This document shows positions 11,201 to 23,200 of a DNA stretch of 64,000 bases, in pieces (the first letter of the stretch is position 1; each line of letters opens with the position of its first letter). Under the pieces are notes generated by a model. That model was not told the DNA's origin. It saw only the letters and a list, made by a program, of their open reading frames with translations, and made no database searches. This stretch comes from Liolophura sinensis (Eukaryota > Mollusca > Polyplacophora > Chitonida > Chitonidae): NCBI RefSeq assembly GCF_032854445.1, contig NC_088296.1:5729246-5793245 (forward strand), written 5' to 3'. Both the position numbers and the translations under genes were made by a program.

Positions 11201-14200
11201 TAGACAGTGTGATAGACGTACAGCGTAGAGAGAAAAATGAGAACAGCCTAGACAGTGTGATAGACGGACAGCATAGAGAGAAAAATGAGAACAGCATAGA
11301 CAGTGTGATAGACGGACAGCATAGAGAGAAAAATGAGAACAGCATAGACAATGTGATAGATGGACAGCATAGAGAGTAAGACCAGAGCAGCGACAACAGT
11401 GTGATAGACGTGCAGCACAGAGAGTAAAACAAAAACAGCGTAGATAGTGTGATAGACATACAGCATAGAGAGTAAAACAAGAACAGCTTAGACAGTGTGA
11501 TAGACGTACAGCATAGAGAGTAAAACAAAGAAAGCGTAGACAGTGTGATAGATGTAAAGCATAGAGAGTAAAACAAAAACAACCTAGACAGCGTGATAGA
11601 CGTACAGCATAGACTGAAAAATGAGAATAGCACAGACAGTGTGATAGACGTACAGCATAGAGAGAAAAACAAGAACAGTGTAGACTGTGTGTAGCTTAAA
11701 AAAAATGGAAAGAAAAACTTATGGTAAAATACACTATCTGATACATTTGTAAACAGTGTTCTTCTGTTCCCCAGCATTCCTGCAGAGTACAACTGGAGTG
11801 CAGGGGCAGATAACTCTGTTGTGGATAAAGAAGATATTGATTACGGAGAGGAAGGGGAGATCCGTGATCTGATATCTGACAGCTCAACCCTCCACCAGCG
11901 CCTCTCTGATGTGAGTCTGAACAGTCAGGTATTTGTGTGAGAGTCGAGTTATGGAACAGGTGTATGGCTGGGACATACTCTGACAGAGTAGGGCGGGGAC
12001 ATCCTCTGACAGAGTAGGGTGAGAGTGTAGTGACTTGGTCACACACTCTGAGCGGCCCAGATAGCACAGTTGGTAGAGCGTCCGCTTCGGGACCGGTAGA
12101 TCCAGGACCAATCCTTGATTGAGTTACACCTAAGACTTTAAAAGAGGAAGTTGTAACTTCCTCGCTTGGTGTTCAGCATGAAGGGGATAGTGCGACGACT
12201 GGTTGACGCGTATCAGTATAATGGCTTGGGCGGGGCGGCTTACTTGCCTTTGGTAAGTCGTCTCAGTGAAGCAGCACTAAATAAAAGAGCTGTGGAAATC
12301 TGTCCTGCAACAAGGAGGCACATTACACATACATGCACCCTAATGATTCCTTCGTCGTCATATGACTGAAAAATTGTTGAGTACGACGTTAAACCCTCAC
12401 TCACACTCACTCACTCACTCTGAGAGAGAAGGGTGAGAGGGTAGTGACATGGTGACATACTCTGACAGAGTAGGGTGGTGACATACTCTGACAGAGTAGG
12501 GTGAGAGGGTGGTGACATGGTGACATACTCTGACAGAGTAGGGTTAGAGGGTGGTGACATGGTGGCATACTCTGACATAGTAGGGTGAGAGGGTGGTGAC
12601 ATGGTGACATACTCTGACATAGTAGGGTTAGAGGGTAGTGACATGGTGACATACTCTGACAGAGTAGGGTGAGAGGGTGGTGACATGGTGACATACTCTG
12701 ACAGAGTAGGGTGGTGACATGGTGGCATACTCTGACATAGTAGGGTTAGAGGGTGGTGACATGGTGACATACTCTGACATAGTAGGGTGAGAGGGTGGTG
12801 ACATGGTGACATACTCTGACATAGTAGGGTGAGAGGGTGGTGACATGGTGACATACTCTGACAGAGTAGGGTGAGAGGGTGGTGACATGGTGGCATACTC
12901 TGACAGAGTAGGGTGAGAGGGTAGTGACATGGTGACATACTCTGACATAGTAGGGTGAGAGGGTGGTGACATGGTGGCATACTCTGACAGAGTAGGGTGA
13001 GAGGGTGGTGACATGGTGACATGCTCTGACATAGTAGGGTTAGAGGGTGGTGACATGGTGACATACTCTGACAGAGTAGGGTGAGAGTGAAGTGACATGG
13101 TGACATACTCTGACAGAGTAGGGTGAGAGGGTGGTGACATGGTGACATACTCTGACAGAGTAGGGTGAGAGGGAAGTGACATGGTAACATACTCTGACAT
13201 AGTAGGGTGAGAGGGTGGTGACATGGTGGCATACTCTGACAGAGTAGGGTGAGAGGGTGGTGACATGGTGGCATACTCTGACAGAGTAGGGTGAGAGGGT
13301 AGTGACATGGTGACATACTCTGACATAGTAGGGTGAGAGGGTGGTGAAATGGTGACATACTCTGACATAGTAGGGTTAGAGGGTAGTGACATGGTGACAT
13401 ACTCTGACAGAGTAGGGTGAGAGGGTGGTGACATGGTGACATACTCTGACAGAGTAGGGTGAGAGGGTAGTGACATGGTGACATACTCTGACAGAGTAGG
13501 GTGAGAGGGTGGTGACATGATGACATACTCTGACATAGTAGGGTTAGAGGGTAGTGACATGGTGACATACTCTGACAGAGTAGGGTGAGAGGGTGGTGAC
13601 ATGGTGACATACTCTGACAGAGTAGGGTGAGAGGGTGGTGACATGGTAACATACTCTGACATAGTAGGGTTAGAGGGTAGTGACATGGTGACATACTCTG
13701 ACAGAGTAGGGTGAGAGGGTGGTGACATGGTGACATACTCTGACATAGTAGGGTGAGAGGGTGGTGACATGATGACATACTCAGACAGAGTAGGGTGAGA
13801 GGGTGGTGACATGGTGACATACTCTGACAGAGTAGGGTGAGAGGGTAGTGGCATGGTGACATACTCTGACAGAGTAGGGTTAGAGGGTGGTGACATGATG
13901 ACATACTCAGACAGAGTAGGGTGAGAGGGTAGTGACATGGTGGCATACTCTGACAGAGTAGGGTGAGAGGGTAGTGGCATGGTGACATACTCTGACAGAG
14001 TAGGGTTAGAGGGTGGTGACATGATGACATACTCAGACAGAGTAGGGTGAGAGGGTGGTGACATGGTGACATACTCTGACAGAGTAGGGTGAGAGGGTAG
14101 TGGCATGGTGACATACTCTGACAGAGTAGGGTTAGAGGGTGGTGACATGATGACATACTCAGACAGAGTAGGGTGAGAGGGTAGTGACATGGTGGCATAC

Positions 14201-17200
14201 TCAGACAGAGTAGGGTGAGAGGGTGGTGACATGGTGACATACTCTGACAGAGTAGGGTGAGAGGGTGGTGACATGATGACATACTCTGACATAGTAGGGT
14301 TAGAGGGTAGTGACATGGTGACATACTCTGACAGAGTAGGGTGAGAGGGTGGTGACATGGTGACATACTCTGACAGAGTAGGGTTAGAGGGTAGTGACAT
14401 GGTGACATACTCTGACATAGTAGGGTGGTGACATGGTGGCATACTCTGACATAGTAGGGTGAGAGGGTGGTGACATGGTGACATACTCTGACATAGTAGG
14501 GTGAGAGGGTGGTGACATGGTGACATACTCTGACAGAGTAGGGTGAGAGGGTGGTGACATGGTGGCATACTCTGACAGAGTAGGGTGAGAGGGTAGTGAC
14601 ATGGTGACATACTCTGACATAGTAGGGTGAGAGGGTGGTGACATGGTGGCATACTCTGACAGAGTAGGGTGAGAGGGTGGTGACATGGTGACATGCTCTG
14701 ACATAGTAGGGTTAGAGGGTGGTGACATGGTGACATACTCTGACAGAGTAGGGTGAGAGTGAAGTGACATGGTGACATACTCTGACAGAGTAGGGTGAGA
14801 GGGTGGTGACATGGTGACATACTCTGACAGAGTAGGGTGAGAGGGAAGTGACATGGTAACATACTCTGACATAGTAGGGTGAGAGGGTGGTGACATGGTG
14901 GCATACTCTGACAGAGTAGGGTGAGAGGGTGGTGACATGGTGGCATACTCTGACAGAGTAGGGTGAGAGGGTAGTGACATGGTGACATACTCTGACATAG
15001 TAGGGTGAGAGGGTGGTGAAATGGTGACATACTCTGACATAGTAGGGTTAGAGGGTAGTGACATGGTGACATACTCTGACAGAGTAGGGTGAGAGGGTGG
15101 TGACATGGTGACATACTCTGACAGAGTAGGGTGAGAGGGTAGTGACATGGTGACATACTCTGACAGAGTAGGGTGAGAGGGTGGTGACATGATGACATAC
15201 TCTGACATAGTAGGGTTAGAGGGTAGTGACATGGTGACATACTCTGACAGAGTAGGGTGAGAGGGTGGTGACATGGTGACATACTCTGACAGAGTAGGGT
15301 GAGAGGGTGGTGACATGGTAACATACTCTGACATAGTAGGGTTAGAGGGTAGTGACATGGTGACATACTCTGACAGAGTAGGGTGAGAGGGTGGTGACAT
15401 GGTGACATACTCTGACATAGTAGGGTGAGAGGGTGGTGACATGATGACATACTCAGACAGAGTAGGGTGAGAGGGTGGTGACATGGTGACATACTCTGAC
15501 AGAGTAGGGTGAGAGGGTAGTGGCATGGTGACATACTCTGACAGAGTAGGGTTAGAGGGTGGTGACATGATGACATACTCAGACAGAGTAGGGTGAGAGG
15601 GTAGTGACATGGTGGCATACTCTGACAGAGTAGGGTGAGAGGGTAGTGGCATGGTGACATACTCTGACAGAGTAGGGTTAGAGGGTGGTGACATGATGAC
15701 ATACTCAGACAGAGTAGGGTGAGAGGGTGGTGACATGGTGACATACTCTGACAGAGTAGGGTGAGAGGGTAGTGGCATGGTGACATACTCTGACAGAGTA
15801 CGGTTAGAGGGTGGTGACATGATGACATACTCAGACAGAGTAGGGTGAGAGGGTAGTGACATGGTGGCATACTCAGACAAAGTAGGGTGAGAGGGTGGTG
15901 ACATGGTGACATACTCTGACAGAGTAGGGTGAGAGGGTGGTGACATGATGACATACTCTGACATAGTAGGGTTAGAGGGTAGTGACATGGTGACATACTC
16001 TGACAGAGTAGGGTGAGAGGGTGGTGACATGGTGGCATACTCTGACAGAGTAGGGTTAGAGGGTAGTGACATGGTGACATACTCTGACATAGTAGGGTGG
16101 TGACATGGTGGCATACTCTGACATAGTAGGGTGAGAGGGTAGTGACATGATGACATACTCTGACAGAGTAGGGTGAGAGGGTAGTGACATGGTGACATAC
16201 TCTGACATAGTAGGGTGAGAGGGTGGTGACATGGTGGCATACTCTGACAGAGTAGGGTGAGAGGGTGGTGACATGGTGACATACTCTGACATAGTAGGGT
16301 GAGAGGGTGGTGACATGGTGACATACTCTGACATAGTAGGGTGAGAGGGTGGTGACATGTTGACATACTCTGACATAGTAGGGTGAGAGGGTGGTGACAT
16401 GGTGACATACTCTGACATAGTAGGGTTAGAGGGAAGTGACATGGTGGCATACTCTGACAGAGTAGGGTGAGAGGGTGGTGACATGGTGGCATACTCTGAC
16501 ATAGTAGGGTGAGAGGGTAGTGACATGGTGGCATACTCTGACAGAGTAGGGTGAGAGGGAAGTGACATGGTGACATACTCTGACATAGTAGGGTTAGAGG
16601 GTAGTGACATGGTGACATACTCTGACAGAGTAGGGTGAGAGTGAAGTGACATGGTGACATACTCTGACATAGTAGGGTTAGAGGGAAGTGACATGGTGGC
16701 ATACTCTGACAGAGTAGGGTGAGAGGGAAGTGACATGGTGACATACTCTGACATAGTAGGGTTAGAGGGTAGTGACATGGTGACATACTCTGACAGAGTA
16801 GGGTGAGAGTGAAGTGACATGGTGACATACTCTGACATAGTAGGGTTAGAGGGAAGTGACATGGTGGCATACTCTGACAGAGTAGGGTGAGAGGGAAGTG
16901 ACATGGTGACATACTCTGACATAGTAGGGTTAGAGGGAAGTGACATGGTGACATACTCTGACATAGTAGGGTTAGAGGGTGGTGACATGGTGACATACTC
17001 TGACATAGTAGGGTGAGAGGGTAGTGACATGATGACATACTCTGACAGAGTAGGGTGAGAGGGTGGTGACATGGTGACATACTCTGACAGAGTAGGGTGA
17101 GAGGGTAGTGACATGGTGGCATACTCTGACAGAGTAGGGTGAGAGGGTGGTGACATGGTGGCATACTCTGACATAGTAGGGTGAGAGGGTGGTGACATGG

Positions 17201-20200
17201 TGGCATACTCTGACAGAGTAGGGTGGTGACATGCTCTGACATAGTAGGGTGAGAGGGTAGTGACATGATGACATACTCTGACAGAGTAGGGTGAGAGGGT
17301 GGTGACATGGTGACATACTCTGACATAGTAGGGTGAGAGGGTGGTGACATGGTGACATACTCTGACATAGTAGGGTGAGAGGGTGGTAACATGGTGGCAT
17401 ACTCTGACATAGTAGGGTGAGAGGGTAGTGACATGATGACATACTCTGACAGAGTAGGGTGAGAGGGTAGTGACATGATGACATACTCTGACAGAGTAGG
17501 GTGAGAGGGTGGTGACATGGTGGCATACTCTGACAGAGTAGGGTGAGAGGGTGGTGACATGGTGGCATACTCTGACATAGTAGGGTGAGAGGGTAGTGAC
17601 ATGGTGACATACTCTGACAGAGTAGGGTGAGAGGGTGGTGACATGGTGGCATACTCTGACATAGTAGGGTGAGAGGGTGGTGACATGGTGGCATACTCTG
17701 ACAGAGTAGGGTGGTGACATGCTCTGACATAGTAGGGTGAGAGGGTAGTGACATGATGACATACTCTGACAGAGTAGGGTGAGAGGGTGGTGACATGGTG
17801 ACATACTCTGACATAGTAGGGTGAGAGGGTGGTGACATGGTGGCATACTCTGACAGAGTAGGGTGAGAGGGTGGTGACATGGTGACATACTCTGACATAG
17901 TAGGGTGAGAGGGTGGTGACATGGTGGCATACTCTGACAGAGTAGGGTGAGAGGGTGGTGACATGGTGACATACTCTGACATAGTAGGGTGAGAGGGTGG
18001 TGACATGGTGACATACTCTGACAGAGTAGGGTGAGAGGGTGGTGACATGGTGGCATACTCTGACAGAGTAGGGTGAGAGGGTGGTGACATGGTGACATAC
18101 TCTGACATAGTAGGGTGAGAGGGTGGTGACATGGTGGCATACTCTGACATAGTAGGGTGAGAGGGTGGTGACATGGTGACATACTCTGACATAGTAGGGT
18201 GAGAGGGTGGTGACATGGTGACATACTCTGACATAGTAGGGTGAGAGGGTAGTGACATGATGACATACTCTGACAGAGTAGGGTGAGAGGGTGGTGACAT
18301 GGTGACATACTCTGACATAGTAGGGTTAGAGGGTAGTGACATGATGACATACTCTGACAGAGTAGGGTGAGAGGGTGGTGACATGGTGACATACTCTGAC
18401 ATAGTAGGGTGAGAGGGTGGTGACATGGTGGCATACTCTGACAGAGTAGGGTGAGAGGGTGGTGACATGGTGACATACTCTGACAGAGTAGGGTGAGAGG
18501 GTGGTGACATGGTGACATACTCTGACATAGTAGGGTGAGAGGGTAGTGACATGATGACATACTCTGACAGAGTAGGGTGAGAGGGTGGTGACATGGTGAC
18601 ATACTCTGACATAGTAGGGTGAGAGGGTAGTGACATGGTGGCATACTCTGACATAGTAGGGTGAGAGGGTGGTGACATGGTGACATACTCTGACAGAGTA
18701 GGGTGAGAGGGTGGTGACATGGTGACATACTCTGACATAGTAGGGTGAGAGGGTAGTGACATGATGACATACTCTGACATAGTAGGGTGAGAGGGTAGTG
18801 ACATGGTGACATACTCTGACATAGTAGGGTTAGAGGGTGGTGACATGGTGGCATACTCTGACATAGTAGGGTGAGAGGGTAGTGACATGGTGACATACTC
18901 TGACAGAGTAGGGTGAGAGGGTGGTGACATGGTGACATACTCTGAGAGAGTAGGGTGAGAGGGTGGTGACATGGTGACATACTCTGACAGAGTAGGGTGA
19001 GAGGGTGGTGACATGGTGGCATACTCTGACAGAGTAGGGTGAGAGGGTGGTGATGATAGAGTAGGGTGAGAGGGTGGTGACATGGTGACATACTCTGACA
19101 TAGTAGGGTGAGAGGGTGGTGACATGGTGGCATACTCTGACAGAGTAGGGTGAGAGGGTGGTGACATGGTGGCATACTCTGACAGAGTAGGGTTAGAGGG
19201 TGGTGACATGATGACATACTCTGACAGAGTAGGGTGAGAGGGTAGTGACATGGTGACATACTCTGACAGAGTAGGGTGGTGACATACTCTGACATAGTAG
19301 GGTGAGAGGGTAGTGACATGGTGACATACTCTGACAGAGTAGGGTGGTGACATACTCTGACATAGTAGGGTGAGAGGGTGGTGACATGGTGACATACTCT
19401 GACAGAGTAGGGTGAGAGGGTGGTGACATGGTGGCATACTCTGACAGAGTAGGGTGAGAGGGTAGTGACATGGTGACATACTCTGACAGAGTAGGGTGAG
19501 AGGGTGGTGACATGGTGGCATACTCTGACATAGTAGGGTGAGAGGGTGGTGACATGGTGACATACTCTGACATAGTAGGGTGAGAGGGTGGTGACATGGT
19601 GACATACTCTGACATAGTAGGGTGAGAGGGTGGTGACATGGTGACATACTCTGACATAGTAGGGTGAGAGGGTGGTGACATGGTGGCATACTCAGACAGA
19701 GTAGGGTTAGAGGGTGGTGACATGGTGACATACTCTGACATAGTAGGGTTAGAGGGTAGTGACATGGTGACATACTCTGACAGAGTAGGGTGAGAGGGTG
19801 GTGACAAGGTGACATACTCTGACATAGTAGGGTGAGAGGGTGGTGACATGGTGACATACTCTGACATAGTAGGGTTAGAGGGTGGTGACATGGTGACATA
19901 CTCTGACAGAGTAGGGTTAGAGGGTGGTGACATGGTGACATACTCTGACAGAGTAGGGTGAGAGGGTGGTGACATGGTGACATACTCTGACATAGTAGGG
20001 TTAGAGGGTGGTGACATGGTGACATACTCTGACAGAGTAGGGTTAGAGGGTGGTGACATGGTGGCATACTCTGACATAGTAGGGTGAGAGGGTAGTGACA
20101 TGGTGACATACTCTGACATAGTAGGGTGAGAGGGTGGCGACATGGTGACATACTCTGACATAGTAGGGTGAGAGGGTGGTGACATGGTGACATACTCTGA

Positions 20201-23200
20201 CAGAGTAGGGTTAGAGGGTGGTGACATGGTGACATACTCTGACAGAGTAGGGTTAGAGGGTGGTGACATGGTGACATACTCTGACAGAGTAGGGTGAGAG
20301 GGTGGTGACATGGTGACATACTCTGACATAGTAGGGTTAGAGGGTGGTGACATGGTGACATACTCTGACAGAGTAGGGTGAGAGGGTGGTGACATGGTGA
20401 CATACTCTGACATAGTAGGATGAGAGGGTGGTGACATGGTGACATACTCTGACAGAGTAGGGTTAGAGGGTGGTGACATGGTGGCATACTCTGACATAGT
20501 AGGGTGAGAGGGTAGTGACATGGTGACATACTCTGACATAGTAGGGTGAGAGGGTGGCGACATGGTGACATACTCTGACATAGTAGGGTGAGAGGGTGGT
20601 GACATGGTGACATACTCTGACAGAGTAGGGTTAGAGGGTGGTGACATGGTGACATACTCTGACAGAGTAGGGTTAGAGGGTGGTGACATGGTGACATACT
20701 CTGACAGAGTAGGGTGAGAGGGTGGTGACATGGTGACATACTCTGACATAGTAGGGTTAGAGGGTGGTGACATGGTGACATACTCTGACAGAGTAGGGTG
20801 AGAGGGTGGTGACATGGTGACATACTCTGACATAGTAGGATGAGAGGGTGGTGACATGGTGACATACTCTGACAGAGTAGGGTTAGAGGGTGGTGACATG
20901 GTGACATACTCTGACAGAGTAGGGTGAGAGGGTAGTGACATGGTGACATACTCTGACATAGTAGGGTGAGAGTGAAGTGACATGGTGACATACTCTGACA
21001 GAGTAGGGTGAGAGGGTGGTGACATGGTGACATACTCTGACAGAGTAGGGTGAGAGGGTGGTGACATGGTGGCATACTCTGACAGAGTAGGGTGAGAGGG
21101 TGGTGACATGGTGACATACTCTGACAGAGTAGGGTTAGAGGGTAGTGACATGGTGACATGCTCTGACAGAGTAGGGTGAGAGGGTGGTGACATGGTGACA
21201 TACTCTGACAGAATAGGGTGAGAGGGTGGTGAAATGGTGACATACTCTGACAGAGTAGGGTGAGAGGGTGGTGACATGGTGACATACTCTGACAGAGTAG
21301 GGTGAGAGGGTAGTGACATGGTGACATACTCTGACAGAGTAGGGTGAGAGGGTGGTGACATGGTGACATACTCTGACATAGTAGGGTGAGAGGGTAGTGA
21401 CATGGTGACATACTCTGACAGAGTAGGGTGAGAGGGTGGTGACATGGTGACATACTCTGACATAGTAGGGTGAGAGGGTGGTGACATGATGACATACTCT
21501 GACAGAGTAGGGTGAGAGGGTAGTGACATGGTGGCATACTCTGACATAGTAGGGTTAGAGGGTGGTGACATGGTGACATACTCTGACATAGTAGGGTGAG
21601 AGGGTGGTGACATGGTGACATACTCTGACAGAGTAGGGTGAGAGGGTGGTGACATGGTGACATACTCTGACATAGTAGGGTGAGAGGGTGGTGACATGGT
21701 GACATACTCTGACATAGTAGGGTGAGAGGGTAGTGACATGGTGGCATACTCTGACATAGTAGGGTGAGAGGGTGGTGAAATGGTGACATACTCTGACAGA
21801 GTAGGGTGAGAGGGTGGTGACATGGTGACATACTCTGACATAGTAGGGTGAGAGGGTGGTGACATGGTGACATACTCTGACAGAGTAGGGTGAGAGGGTG
21901 GTGACATGGTGGCATACTCTGACAGAGTAGGGTGAGAGGGTGGTGATGACAGAGTAGGGTGAGAGGGTGGTGACATGGTGACATACTCTGACATAGTAGG
22001 GTGAGAGGGTGGTGACATGGTGGCATACTCTGACAGAGTAGGGTGAGAGGGTGGTGACATGGTGGCATACTCTGACAGAGTAGGGTTAGAGGGTGGTGAC
22101 ATGATGACATACTCTGACAGAGTAGGGTGAGAGGGTGGTGACATGGTGGCATACTCTGACAGAGTAGGGTTAGAGGGTAGTGACATGGTGGCATACTCTG
22201 ACATAGTAGGGTGAGAGGGTAGTGACATGGTGACATACTCTGACAGAGTAGGGTGGTGACATACTCTGACATAGTAGGGTGAGAGGGTGGTGACATGGTG
22301 ACATACTCTGACAGAGTAGGGTGGTGACATACTCTGACATAGTAGGGTGAGAGGGTGGTGACATGGTGACATACTCTGACAGAGTAGGGTGAGAGGGTGG
22401 TGACATGGTGGCATACTCTGACATAGTAGGGTGAGAGGGTAGTGACATGGTGACATACTCTGACAGAGTAGGGTGAGAGGGTGGTGACATGGTGGCATAC
22501 TCTGACATAGTAGGGTGAGAGGGAAGTGACATGGTGGCATACTCTGACAGAGTAGGGTGAGAGGGAAGTGACATGGTAACATACTGTGACATAGTAGGGT
22601 TAGAGGGTAGTGACATGGTGACATACTCTGACATAGTAGGGTGAGAGGGTGGTGACATGGTGGCATACTCTGACATAGTAGGGTTAGAGGGTGGTGACAT
22701 GGTGACATACTCTGACATAGTAGGGTTAGAGGGTAGTGACATGGTGACATACTCTGACAGAGTAGGGTGAGAGGGTGGTGACATGGTGACATACTCTGAC
22801 ATAGTAGGGTGAGAGGGTGGTGACATGGTGACATACTCTGACATAGTAGGGTTAGAGGGTGGTGACATGGTGACATACTCTGACAGAGTAGGGTTAGAGG
22901 GTGGTGACATGGTGACATACTCTGACAGAGTAGGGTGAGAGGGTGGTGACATGGTGACATACTCTGACATAGTAGGGTTAGAGGGTGGTGACATGGTGAC
23001 ATACTCTGACAGAGTAGGGTTAGAGGGTAGTGACATGGTGACATACTCTGACAGAGTAGGGTGAGAGGGTGGTGACATGGTGACATACTCTGACAGAGTA
23101 GGGTGAGAGGGTGGTAACATGGTGGCATACTCTGACATAGTAGGGTTAGAGGGTGGTGACATGGTGGCATACTCTGACATAGTAGGGTGAGAGGGTAGTG

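Noticed and set aside
11163-11792. 209-codon minus-strand ORF with hydrophobic repeats
   Set aside because: It is the reverse reading of the 48-bp array and overlaps exon 4 of the Praja-like gene on the other strand.
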